Assembly: GCA_900553865.1 (NCBI GenBank)
Contig: USFC01000020.1
Coordinates: forward strand, 1-20,440
Direction of reading: 5' to 3'
Length of the DNA stretch: 20,440 nucleotides
Origin: an uncultured Clostridium sp.
GTDB lineage: Bacteria; Bacillota; Clostridia; TANB77; CAG-508
This document shows positions 6,841 to 14,651 of this stretch, in pieces (positions within the stretch are counted from its first letter, which is position 1; every line of letters begins with the position of its first letter). The notes beneath the pieces were generated by a model. It was not told the DNA's origin. It searched no databases and saw nothing but the letters and a program-made list of their open reading frames with translations. Position numbers and translations under genes: made by a program.

Positions 6841-8175
6841 ATTCATATAATCTCTTAATTTCTTAGAACGTGATGGATGTCTTAATTTTCTTAATGCTTT
6901 TGCTTCTATTTGACGAATTCTTTCTCTTGTTACCATGAATTCTTTTCCTACTTCTTCTAATGTGCGTGCTTTTCCATCTTCTAATCCAAATCTTAGTTTA
7001 AGTACTTTTGCTTCTCTTGGAGTTAATGTTTGCATTACTTCTTCTAATTGTTCTCTAAGTAAAGTATATGCTGCTGAATCTTGTGGTGCTGGACTATCAT
7101 CATCTTGTATGAAATCTCCTAAATGGCTATCATCTTCTTCGCCAATAGGTGTTTCTAATGATACTGGGTCTTGTGCTATCTTTTGTATTTCCATTACTTT
7201 TTCAACTGGAATTTCCATTTCTTTTGCAATTTCTTCTGGGGTAGGCTCTCTTCCTAATTGTTGTAATAGATGTCTTGATGTACGTATTAATTTGTTTATG
7301 GTTTCTACCATATGAACTGGAATACGTATTGTTCTTGCTTGGTCTGCAATTGCTCTTGTGATTGCTTGACGAATCCACCATGTAGCATAAGTACTAAATT
7401 TGAAGCCTTTTGTATAGTCAAATTTTTCAACTGCTTTTATTAGTCCCATATTTCCTTCTTGAATTAAGTCTAATAATAGCATCCCTCTTCCTACATATTT
7501 TTTTGCAATGCTAACAACTAATCTTAAGTTTGATTCTGCAAGTTTTTGTTTTGCTTCTTCGTCACCTTGCAATACTTTCTCTGCAAGTTCTATCTCTTGG
7601 TCATAAGTTAATAATGGAATTCTACCAATTTCTCTTAAATACATACGAACAGGGTCATCTACATTTATTCCATCCATTCCTATGCTTAAGTCTAAGTCTT
7701 CTAATTTTATATCTTCTACTTCTTCTAAGTCTTCTATGTTTGGTTCTTCTAAGTCTTCTTGCAAAATATCTACTCCTAAATCTTCAAACGCATCAAAAAC
7801 TTTGTCTATTTGTTCTGGATTTTCTTCATCTAATTGACTGGCAAGTTCGCTATATGTTATTTTTCCTTTACTTTTTGCTTTTTCTATAATTTCTTTTACT
7901 TTGTCTTTCTCTTTATTTGTATCTTTCTCGTCTGTAACTTCATTCTCAGATTTTTTTACTTTTTCTTCTTCAACTTTTTTATCTTTTTTTACTTCTGCAT
8001 CTTCATTAACTTCTTTACTTTTTTTTACTGCTGTAGTTTTCTTAGCTTTGTTGTTTTCTTTTTCTGTCACTTCTTTTTTATTTGTTTTGCTTTCTTTGAC
8101 TTCTAATTCTTTTTTTACAACTTTATCGTCTTTTACTTTTATTTCTTTTTTATTTGATTCTTCAGCTTTTGTCAA
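6838..8175 (-). CDS. rpoD: Primary RNA polymerase sigma factor RpoD/SigA
   Basis: The housekeeping sigma factor, 445 residues. Regions in order: a Lys/Glu-rich low-complexity extension (1 to about 93), region 1.1 (about 94-140), an acidic linker, region 1.2 (DPVRMYLREIG, 174-184), region 2 (NLRLVVSIAKKYVGRG... through TYATWWIRQAITRAIADQ, about 216-279), region 3, and region 4 with its -35-binding helix (TLEEVGKEFMVTRERIRQIEAKALRKLRHP). The start is TTG at 8175. The SD AGGGGGG (8189-8183) lies seven bases upstream and overlaps the dnaG stop codon TAG (8190-8188), so translation is probably coupled to dnaG. No ATG is available nearby. The long N-terminal extension is unusual, though charged extensions are common in clostridial SigA. 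Confidence 0.97.
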   Translation of the reverse strand: MTKAEESNKKEIKVKDDKVVKKELEVKESKTNKKEVTEKENNKAKKTTAVKKSKEVNEDAEVKKDKKVEEEKVKKSENEVTDEKDTNKEKDKVKEIIEKAKSKGKITYSELASQLDEENPEQIDKVFDAFEDLGVDILQEDLEEPNIEDLEEVEDIKLEDLDLSIGMDGINVDDPVRMYLREIGRIPLLTYDQEIELAEKVLQGDEEAKQKLAESNLRLVVSIAKKYVGRGMLLLDLIQEGNMGLIKAVEKFDYTKGFKFSTYATWWIRQAITRAIADQARTIRIPVHMVETINKLIRTSRHLLQQLGREPTPEEIAKEMEIPVEKVMEIQKIAQDPVSLETPIGEEDDSHLGDFIQDDDSPAPQDSAAYTLLREQLEEVMQTLTPREAKVLKLRFGLEDGKARTLEEVGKEFMVTRERIRQIEAKALRKLRHPSRSKKLRDYMN

Positions 8176-8187
8176 TGATAATCCCCC

Positions 8188-9969
8188 CTACTTCATTTTA
8201 GCTAATTGTATTATTATTTCATTTAGCCTTTTTTCTAACTCATATTTTTGTTCTGGCGCCAAACCTGTTTCTTCTAGCTGCCTTATTATTTCATTTCTTT
8301 CTATAATTACCTTTTCTTTTCCATATGTTTTCAAAATATCTTCTATACATTTATTTACTTCTGTTATTTCAAAATCATATGCCAATATCCACGTTATTTC
8401 GTTTATAATATTCTCATCCTCGAACCAATCTAACACACTATTTGTATTAATATTTCCTTTTTCAAATTCTTCATACAATTTTTTTATTATTGCTTTATTG
8501 GTTTCGCTTTTTATATCATCTATTCCTATTTTTGCCCTCAATTTTTCATAACTTTCATTTGGATAATTTATTAAAAGATATATTATTAATTTTTCTTTTT
8601 TGTCATTTGAATTATTTTCTTGTATTTGTGGTTTCACCTCAAGCCTTGGCTTTGCACTTTCAAGATTTTTTCTGCTTGCCCCATAGTTATTCTCTAATTT
8701 ACCAATTTCTGCATAAATTGCTTCTTTAGAAATTTTATATTCTTGTGCTATTTTTTCGACATATACTTCTCTTTCTATTTCATTATTTATTTTGGAAAGC
8801 ACTTTTGCTATTTCTTTTAAGAATTTTATTTTATCATTTGGATGCTCTAAGTTTAAGGTACTTTTTAATGTTTTAACTTTATATTCTACCAATGAAATTG
8901 ACTTATCTACCTGCTTTTCAAACCTTTCTGGACCATATTTTACTACAAATTCATCTGGGTCTTTCGCACCTTCTATTTGCAAAATTCTAACATCACATCC
9001 AAGTCCTTGCAAAATTTCAAGTCCACGCATTGTTGCAGCCTGACCTGCCCCATCTGCATCATACCCAATTATTACTTGTTGGCTTGTCCTTCTAAGCAAC
9101 CTTCCTTGTGCCTCTGTCATAGCAGTTCCCAAAGAAGCTACTGCATATGATATTCCTCTTTGATGAAGTGATATTGCATCCATATATCCTTCAACTATAA
9201 GGATTTTGTTTAATTCTGACCTTTTAGCCACATTTAGCCCAAATAAATGCCTTCCTTTGCTATAAACAATATTTTCTGGTGAATTTATGTATTTTGGTTT
9301 GCTATCATCTAATACTCTGCCTCCAAAAGCTATTACTCTATTTCTAGTATCTTGAATTGGAAACATAAGTCTTCCCCTAAATCTATCTATAAATTTTCCA
9401 TCTTGAGTTTTATTTACTAAACTTGATGCTAATATTTCTTCTTCTGTAAATCCTTTAGATTTTAGCATTAGATATAATTCATTAAAATTTCCAGAATAGC
9501 CTATTAAAAAGTTTTTTAAGGTATTATTATCTAATTTTCTCTTTTTTACATATTCTTGAGCCCTTTTGGCTGTTGGCTTATATAAATTTTCATGATAAAA
9601 TTGAGCAGTTAATTCATTTATTTGGTATACTTTAGATTTTAATTGTAAAATTCTATTATCTTCTGCATTATCTAGTTTTGGAAGCTCCACTCCTGACCTT
9701 TCTGCAAGCATTTCTATAGTTTCTTTAAAACCTATATTTTCTATTTTGCTTACAAAGTGTAATACATTTCCACCTACACCACATCCAAAGCAATGAAATA
9801 TTTGCTTATCTGGTGATACACAAAATGAGCCAGATTTTTCTTTATGAAATGGACATAATCCAAAAAAGTTTCTTCCGCTTCTTCTTAACACTACATATTG
9901 TGAAATTACGTCTATAATATCATTTCTATTTTTAATTTCTTCTATTAACTCATCACTATATCTTACCAT
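8188..9969 (-). CDS. dnaG: DNA primase DnaG
   Basis: This protein synthesises RNA primers at the replication fork; it is 593 residues, a normal length. The CHC2-type zinc-binding domain shows Cys39, His42, Cys60 and Cys63. The catalytic core contains the RNAP-basic stretch GRLMFPIQD (199-207) and a Toprim domain with the acidic residues Glu260 (EGYMDA), Asp304 and Asp306 (YDADGAG), and DPDE (337-340). The C-terminal 150 residues are the helical DnaB-binding region and are poorly conserved, as usual. The ATG at 9969 has AAAGG upstream, and a weak TATAAT-containing promoter may lie at 9994-10022. It is followed directly by rpoD in the classical macromolecular-synthesis operon; rpsU is not present here. 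Confidence 0.97.
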   Translation of the reverse strand: MVRYSDELIEEIKNRNDIIDVISQYVVLRRSGRNFFGLCPFHKEKSGSFCVSPDKQIFHCFGCGVGGNVLHFVSKIENIGFKETIEMLAERSGVELPKLDNAEDNRILQLKSKVYQINELTAQFYHENLYKPTAKRAQEYVKKRKLDNNTLKNFLIGYSGNFNELYLMLKSKGFTEEEILASSLVNKTQDGKFIDRFRGRLMFPIQDTRNRVIAFGGRVLDDSKPKYINSPENIVYSKGRHLFGLNVAKRSELNKILIVEGYMDAISLHQRGISYAVASLGTAMTEAQGRLLRRTSQQVIIGYDADGAGQAATMRGLEILQGLGCDVRILQIEGAKDPDEFVVKYGPERFEKQVDKSISLVEYKVKTLKSTLNLEHPNDKIKFLKEIAKVLSKINNEIEREVYVEKIAQEYKISKEAIYAEIGKLENNYGASRKNLESAKPRLEVKPQIQENNSNDKKEKLIIYLLINYPNESYEKLRAKIGIDDIKSETNKAIIKKLYEEFEKGNINTNSVLDWFEDENIINEITWILAYDFEITEVNKCIEDILKTYGKEKVIIERNEIIRQLEETGLAPEQKYELEKRLNEIIIQLAKMK

Positions 9970-10079
9970 TTTGGTTTACCTTTCTTTATCATAATTATAT
10001 TATTCGACATAAATAACATAAATCCTTCTTTTATGTTATGTTAAATGACATTTTTCGTTTTTTATATTTTTGCACAATA

Positions 10080-10104
10080 AAGACGACTAATATTAAGTCG
10101 TCTT
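10080..10104 (-). terminator. Terminator-like hairpin downstream of the CarD gene
   Basis: AAGACGACT (10080-10088) and AGTCGTCTT (10096-10104) form a 9-bp stem with a 7-base loop, six bases after the stop codon. The T tract on the minus side is short (TTTATT), so it may be a weak terminator or a 3' stabiliser. Confidence 0.65.
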
Positions 10105-10110
10105 ACTTTT

Positions 10111-10689
10111 TTATAAGCTTGTGCCTGTTCCATCAAAAGGAATAAATTTTTTAACTATATCTTTTCCTATATGTTCTGCTACATTTTCTTCTGGCAATTT
10201 GTATTCTTCAAATGACATTGTAATTTTATTGTCTATTAAAGTTTCTACTTCTTCTTGTGAAGCATGCTCTGCTAATACAAGTTCACTAACTAGTATTTGT
10301 TTTGCATTGTTAAGCATTTTCTTCTCACCTGTAGATAACCCCTTTTCTTTTTGTTTAAAGCTTAAGTTTCTAACTACATCTGCCACTTCATAGATATTTC
10401 CACTTTTCATTTTTTCCATATTGTCACGATATCTTTTGTTCCAATTATTTGACATTTCAGTTTCGTTTTCTTCTAATATTTCAAAAACTTTATTAGCATT
10501 TTCTTTGCTTATTATATTTCTAACACCTATTTCTTCTGCTTTAACAGTTGGCACCATTACTTTTACTTCACCTGGCATTTTTATAATGTAATAGGCTTGT
10601 TTTTCTCCTAAAATATCTTTTTCTTCTATCGCATCAATAGTCCCTGCTCCATGCATTGGATATACTATTTTATCGCCTATATTGAACAT
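10111..10689 (-). CDS. CarD/CdnL-family RNA polymerase-binding transcription regulator
   Basis: A 192-residue protein of the CarD_CdnL_TRCF family. It binds the RNA polymerase beta lobe and stabilises the open promoter complex, mainly at rRNA and housekeeping promoters. The N-terminal Tudor-like RNAP-interaction domain is evident (MFNIGDKIVYPMHGAGTI... to about residue 60, with the loop GEKQAYYIIKMPG). The rest is the helical DNA-binding domain (WNKRYRDNMEKMKSGNIYEVADVVRNLSF...). The start is ATG 10689: AAAGGA (10705-10700) is ten bases upstream and family members begin MFxxGDK. A GTG at 10698 is too close to the SD. It is flanked by terminators on both sides and has its own consensus promoter, so it is monocistronic. 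Mfd in this window carries the same RNAP-binding fold. Confidence 0.93.
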   Translation of the reverse strand: MFNIGDKIVYPMHGAGTIDAIEEKDILGEKQAYYIIKMPGEVKVMVPTVKAEEIGVRNIISKENANKVFEILEENETEMSNNWNKRYRDNMEKMKSGNIYEVADVVRNLSFKQKEKGLSTGEKKMLNNAKQILVSELVLAEHASQEEVETLIDNKITMSFEEYKLPEENVAEHIGKDIVKKFIPFDGTGTSL

Positions 10690-10771
10690 ATAAGACACAT
10701 CCTTTCTATTTATTTTTCCTAATATTTAGTCAGTCAAGAAAGGTTAATTTCTCTTTTTTAACTACATTTAT

Positions 10772-10800
10772 ATTATACATCAAAAAATGGTAAAAGTCAA
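10772..10800 (-). promoter_or_regulatory. Sigma-A promoter of the CarD gene, overlapping a terminator
   Basis: On the minus strand TTGACT (10800-10795), 17-base spacer, TATAAT (10777-10772). The -35 and most of the spacer lie within the terminator hairpin (10782-10817) of the upstream sortase genes. Confidence 0.8.
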
Positions 10801-10817
10801 AACTTTTACCATTTTTT
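10782..10817 (-). terminator. Sortase-operon terminator
   Basis: A 16-bp perfect stem: AAAAAATGGTAAAAGT (10782-10797) and its complement (10802-10817) around a 4-base loop. It is T-rich on both sides and so potentially bidirectional. It lies 11 bases after the second sortase gene. Confidence 0.88.
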
Positions 10818-10828
10818 TTGCTTATTTT

Positions 10829-11497
10829 TTAAATTTCTTTAGCCCATATAACTAACCTTTTTTCAGGGTCTGTAGTGCATGTAGAAAGCGAGATTTCCCT
10901 TTTTCCATTAGTGTTTCTTGTTGCATATGAAAACTCTGTTGCATCTACTGTATACGTTTTATATATACTATATTCTACCTTGTTTCCTGAGGCATCTGTA
11001 ATATATATTTTATCTCCAATTGCTAATTTTTTGTTGTTAGAAAAATATGTACCATTTCTGTAATTATGTGCTGCTATTACTGTATTTCCTACTTCATTTA
11101 AACCTGCCCCATATATAACAGCAGCTGCTGCTCTCATTGCATCTGGACTTGTTTTATCTACTATAGGTATTTTTACTTTTGTTTTAGGAATTTGTATTGT
11201 TCCTATTACTGAATACCCTCTATGTGTAACATTTGTTTTTGAGCTGCTGGTAGTTTTGTTTGATGAAGAATTATTTTGTACAATTTCATTTTCTTCCTGA
11301 GCTATTTGATCTGTATTTTCATCGTCTTCTATATTAACTACTATTACTTCATTTTCGAATTCGTCTACCGCTTCTTCTGCACTTTTTAAGTCTAGGTAAT
11401 TGCTAATATAATAATAAGCTACATATGAAAGTACACAAATTAAAGCTACTACAGAAATTGCAATTATTATATTAAAAAATACTTTTCCTTTTTGCAT
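10829..11497 (-). CDS. Sortase family protein (second of a tandem pair)
   Basis: A membrane-anchored cysteine transpeptidase, 222 residues. It has an N-terminal membrane anchor (about 7-30), an acidic and Ser/Thr-rich linker (about 40-92) and the sortase beta-barrel (about 93-222). The catalytic triad is complete: His144 (AAHNYRNG), Cys207 (SLSTCTTD) and Arg214 (KRLVIWA). Family knowledge: sortases cleave LPxTG-like sorting signals and join the protein to peptidoglycan or a pilin. ATG 11497 is chosen because AAGGGAG lies five bases upstream; a longer TTG start at 11512 includes the SD itself. It lies 25 bases after the first sortase gene and is followed by a strong terminator. No LPxTG protein is encoded in the window. 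The subclass (D- or B-like) is uncertain. Confidence 0.9.
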   Translation of the reverse strand: MQKGKVFFNIIIAISVVALICVLSYVAYYYISNYLDLKSAEEAVDEFENEVIVVNIEDDENTDQIAQEENEIVQNNSSSNKTTSSSKTNVTHRGYSVIGTIQIPKTKVKIPIVDKTSPDAMRAAAAVIYGAGLNEVGNTVIAAHNYRNGTYFSNNKKLAIGDKIYITDASGNKVEYSIYKTYTVDATEFSYATRNTNGKREISLSTCTTDPEKRLVIWAKEI

Positions 11498-11522
11498 TTT
11501 TTCTCCCTTCAAACTCTTTTGC

Positions 11523-12203
11523 TTATGCTTCTTTTGCTAGTATAATTAATCTGCTTTGTGTATCATCTGTACAAGTTGTTAAAGTTATTTCTCTTTTTCC
11601 TGCTGTATCTCTATATAAATGTGATGAATCTTCTGGTGTTGTTATATATGTTTTGTAAATCGTATATGTTATTTTTTTACCAGTTGAATCTGTTATATAG
11701 ATTTTATCTCCTTCTACCAATTTTTTATTGTTAGAAAAGAAGGTTCCATTACGATAGTTATGACCAACTATTGTTGTATTTCCAACTAAATTTAGTTCTG
11801 TTATATCTTCTTCATAAACTCCAACTGCAACTTCTATTGCTTCTTTACTAGAACTTTCTAGTACTACACTTTTTAAATTTATTGCTGGAATTTCTATTGT
11901 TCCTAAAACTGTAAATCCTTTATAGGTTTCTTTTTTTCCTTCTGAGGCATTTGTATCACCATTAACTATATTTTCTATTCCTATAATTGGTGCTACTTCG
12001 TTAGAAACAACCGTGTTTGAAGTAGTATCTTCTTCAACTCTATTTACACTTTCGTTGTATCTGTTGGCTGCTTCTTCTGCATCTTTTTTTAATTTTGCAC
12101 TATTAAAAATATAAATTCCTATTCCTACTAAAGTTAAAACAACTATAATTATTCCTGCTATTAATAATCCTGTTAATAATTTTGAATATTTACTTTCAAA
12201 CAT
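11523..12203 (-). CDS. Sortase family protein (first of a tandem pair)
   Basis: 226 residues with an N-terminal membrane anchor (about 9-33), a charged linker and a C-terminal sortase domain starting near GFTVLGTIEIP (96-106). The catalytic residues are His148 (VGHNYRNG), Cys211 (TLTTCTDD) and Arg218 (SRLIILA). It is clearly paralogous to the next gene: the HNYRNGT.FSNNKKL block around the catalytic His is shared, as is the domain order. This suggests a local duplication followed by divergence of the linker and N-terminus. The ATG at 12203 is preceded by AAGGAGG, and this SD is part of a 13-bp inverted repeat with an upstream arm (12251-12263). No substrate gene is adjacent. Confidence 0.9.
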   Translation of the reverse strand: MFESKYSKLLTGLLIAGIIIVVLTLVGIGIYIFNSAKLKKDAEEAANRYNESVNRVEEDTTSNTVVSNEVAPIIGIENIVNGDTNASEGKKETYKGFTVLGTIEIPAINLKSVVLESSSKEAIEVAVGVYEEDITELNLVGNTTIVGHNYRNGTFFSNNKKLVEGDKIYITDSTGKKITYTIYKTYITTPEDSSHLYRDTAGKREITLTTCTDDTQSRLIILAKEA

Positions 12204-12204
12204 A

Positions 12205-12263
12205 AAAAAATATCCTCCTTGGCATATAATTAATTTAATTATACCATAATGAGGATATTTTTT
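12205..12263 (-). promoter_or_regulatory. Large nested inverted repeat covering the sortase SD
   Basis: The outer arms AAAAAATATCCTC (12205-12217) and GAGGATATTTTTT (12251-12263) are perfect complements. Inside is a second palindrome, TATAATTAA-T-TTAATTATA (12225-12243). In a minus-strand transcript coming from the HIT gene, the outer stem would pair the sortase Shine-Dalgarno and end in a U run, resembling a terminator. A transcript started at the internal TATAAT would lack the 5' arm and leave the SD free (inference). Confidence 0.6.
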
Positions 12264-12266
12264 CTA
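12238..12266 (-). promoter_or_regulatory. Probable sigma-A promoter of the sortase pair
   Basis: On the minus strand TAGAAA (12266-12261, 4 of 6), 17 bases, then TATAAT (12243-12238). The -10 lies inside the nested inverted repeat. Confidence 0.55.
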
Positions 12267-12327
12267 CATTTTTATTAATTTTTTGCTAATTTTGCTCAAT
12301 ATAATTTTATTATATTGTTACATATAA

Positions 12328-12675
12328 TTATCCAACTATTTTTTCGCCTAATACTTTTCCACCTAAAATATGAAAATGTATGTGCATTACTTCTTGCCCT
12401 GAATCTTTACCACAATTTGCAATTACTCTAAATCCTTGTTTTTCAAAGCCTTCCTGTTTTGCTATTTTATTTATTGTAGTATAAATTTTCCCTATTAATG
12501 CTTCATCTTCTTTTGTTAAATCTGTAAGCATTGATATGTGTTTTTTAGGAATTACTAATATATGAATTGGAGCTGCTGGATTTATATCATGAAATGCTAG
12601 TACATCTTCGTCTTCATATACTTTTTTTGAAGGGATTTCTCCTTTTATTATTTTACAAAAAATACAATCTTCCAT
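12328..12675 (-). CDS. hinT: HIT-family nucleotide hydrolase/phosphoramidase (HinT-like)
   Basis: A 115-residue histidine-triad protein. The active-site motif HIHFH is at 98-102, with His100 as the expected nucleophile. The zinc-type CIFC (4-7) and the fold motif INPAAPIHILVIPKKHI (31-47) are typical. HIT proteins of this group hydrolyse purine nucleoside phosphoramidates such as AMP-lysine adducts; the physiological substrate is usually unknown. The start is ATG 12675 with AGAAGGAG upstream. A frame opening at 12711 adds twelve residues that include the SD and is rejected. It lies 118 bases after alaS on the same strand. A weak CTGAAA/TATAAA promoter may lie in that gap, so it may be read from alaS or on its own. 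Confidence 0.93.
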   Translation of the reverse strand: MEDCIFCKIIKGEIPSKKVYEDEDVLAFHDINPAAPIHILVIPKKHISMLTDLTKEDEALIGKIYTTINKIAKQEGFEKQGFRVIANCGKDSGQEVMHIHFHILGGKVLGEKIVG

Positions 12676-12793
12676 AACTTTCTCTCCTTCTAAAACAATA
12701 TGGGCAGTCATTTTTAGTTTAACTTTATAATTACTATTTAAGCTTTTTTCAGTTTAATTATTTGCTAAACTAAATCGTCCCGTCCATATTAGT

Positions 12794-14554
12794 TTACTCT
12801 AAAATTGCTTTTATTCTTCTTACTCCTGCTGAACTTGCTTCTTCTTTTTTAATTTTGAAATGTCCTAATTCTGATGTATTTTTTACGTGAGGTCCACCGC
12901 ATAATTCTTTAGATACATTTCCTATTGTGTATACTGTAACTACATCTGGATATTTTTCTATAAACATACATTCTGCACCAGATTTTACTGCCTCTTCTTT
13001 GCTCATTTCTTCTACTGTAACAGGCAAAGCCTCTTTTATCCACTCATTTACTAAATCTTCTGCTTTTTGTTTTTCTTCGTCTGTTAATTTATGGTCGCAG
13101 TTAAAGTCAAACCTCATTCTTTCGTCTGTAATGTTTGAACCTTTTTGATGTGTATCTTTTCCTATTATTTGCTTTAATGCTGCATTTAAAAGATGTGTTG
13201 CTGTATGGTATCTAGTTTCTATTTCGCTATCTCCTGCTAAACCGCCTTTAAATTTTTGTTCTGAACCAGCTCTTGATTTTTCTTGATGTTCTTTGAATTT
13301 TTGATTAAATCCTTCTTCATCAACTTTTATTCCTTTTTCATTTGCAAGCTCTACTGTTAATTCTAGTGGGAATCCATAAGTATCATATAATTTAAATGCT
13401 AAATCTTTATCTAACATGTTTCCATTTAAGTGAGAAACTATTTTTTCAAATTCTCTTAATCCTTTTTCCAATGTTTTGTTAAATTTGTTTAGTTCATTTG
13501 TTAATACATCTAAAACTACTTCTTTGTTATCTGTTAACTCTTTATAATAATCTTTATATTTATCAATAATCATACTTGCTAATTCTCTTTCAAATCCACT
13601 ATTTAAGTCAATTTCTATTTTTTTAGCATGTCTAATCATTCTACGAATTAATCTTCTTAAAATATAACCTTGATCTGTGTTTGAAGGCTTTATTCCAGAA
13701 TAATCTGCACTAATAAATACTGCTGTTCTAATGTGGTCTGCAATTATTCTTATACTTTCTGGATTTTCTTTATAAGTTGTATTTGACATTTCTTCAATTC
13801 TATCTATTACATCTTTCCAAATTGATGTTAAGTAATTATCATCTACACCTTCTAATATTGCAACTGTTCTTTCAACACCCATTCCTGTATCTACATTTTT
13901 CTTTGGAAGTTCAGAAATTGTACCATCTGCATGTTTTTCATATTGCATAAATACATTGTTCCAAATTTCTACCCATCTTTCGTCATCTGGGTCATGTTTT
14001 ACTGGAACTGGATCATCTGATCTCCAATAAAATATTTCTGTATCTGGTCCACATGGTCCTGCTTCTCCAGCAATCCAAAAGTTATTATCTTTATCTAAAT
14101 AACTAATTCTTTCTTCTGGAATACCCATTTCTTTCCAAACTGATGCAGACTCTTCATCTCTAGGAATTAAATCGTTTCCTTCAAATACTGTTACTGCTAA
14201 TTTTTCTACTGGAATGTTTAATACTTTAGTTAAAAATTCAAAACTCCATGAAATAGCTTCTTTTTTGAAGTAATCTCCTAAACTCCAGTTTCCAAGCATT
14301 TCGAAAAATGTATGGTGAGTTTTATCTCCTATTCCCTCTAAATCTGTTAATCTTACACATTTTTGAACATCTGTAAGTCTTGTTCCTAATGGATGAGGTT
14401 GCCCCATTAAATATGGTACAAGTGGTTGCATTCCTGCTGTATTAAATAATACACTTGGGTCATTTTCTGGTATTAATGGTGCACTTGGTATTATTTTGTG
14501 TCCTTTACTTTCAAAAAATTTTAAATATTTATCTTTTAAGTTTACTTTTTCCAT
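12794..14554 (-). CDS. alaS: Alanyl-tRNA synthetase, compact form lacking C-Ala
   Basis: This protein charges tRNA-Ala. It has only 586 residues, against about 870-880 for usual bacterial AlaRS. The class II catalytic core (1 to about 235) is intact, with FNTAGMQPLVPY, the motif 2 region HHTFFEMLGNWSLGDYF and the motif 3 region NVDTGMGVERT. The tRNA-recognition helical domain follows, with RLIRRMIRHA. The editing site is kept: His450 and His454 (HTATH), Cys552 and His556 (CGGPH). Only a short linker separates KSRAGSEQKF from HTATH, so the roughly 100-residue beta-barrel that normally precedes the editing site is missing. The protein stops at AGVRRIKAILE, so the coiled coil and C-Ala (DHHA1) domain are also missing. 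The C-terminus looks natural, not frameshifted. Such short forms resemble AlaRS of small-genome lineages. It has its own promoter; an upstream T-box does not fit in the 86-base gap. Confidence 0.95.
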   Translation of the reverse strand: MEKVNLKDKYLKFFESKGHKIIPSAPLIPENDPSVLFNTAGMQPLVPYLMGQPHPLGTRLTDVQKCVRLTDLEGIGDKTHHTFFEMLGNWSLGDYFKKEAISWSFEFLTKVLNIPVEKLAVTVFEGNDLIPRDEESASVWKEMGIPEERISYLDKDNNFWIAGEAGPCGPDTEIFYWRSDDPVPVKHDPDDERWVEIWNNVFMQYEKHADGTISELPKKNVDTGMGVERTVAILEGVDDNYLTSIWKDVIDRIEEMSNTTYKENPESIRIIADHIRTAVFISADYSGIKPSNTDQGYILRRLIRRMIRHAKKIEIDLNSGFERELASMIIDKYKDYYKELTDNKEVVLDVLTNELNKFNKTLEKGLREFEKIVSHLNGNMLDKDLAFKLYDTYGFPLELTVELANEKGIKVDEEGFNQKFKEHQEKSRAGSEQKFKGGLAGDSEIETRYHTATHLLNAALKQIIGKDTHQKGSNITDERMRFDFNCDHKLTDEEKQKAEDLVNEWIKEALPVTVEEMSKEEAVKSGAECMFIEKYPDVVTVYTIGNVSKELCGGPHVKNTSELGHFKIKKEEASSAGVRRIKAILE

Positions 14555-14622
14555 TCTTTTCTCTCCTATCTTTATAAATGAATTATTAGTGCTATTGCTA
14601 AATTCTCTTCTTAATGTGTTTA

Positions 14623-14651
14623 ATTATATACTAATTTTACTTAACTTTCAA
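14623..14651 (-). promoter_or_regulatory. Sigma-A promoter of alaS
   Basis: On the minus strand TTGAAA (14651-14646), 17-base spacer, TATAAT (14628-14623). The -35 lies within the last codons of mtaB. The 5' leader is about 60 bases, too short for a T-box. Confidence 0.8.

Noticed and set aside
14555..14640. T-box riboswitch before alaS
   Set aside because: Only 86 bases are available, the promoter takes part of them, and no T-box sequence or antiterminator is seen.
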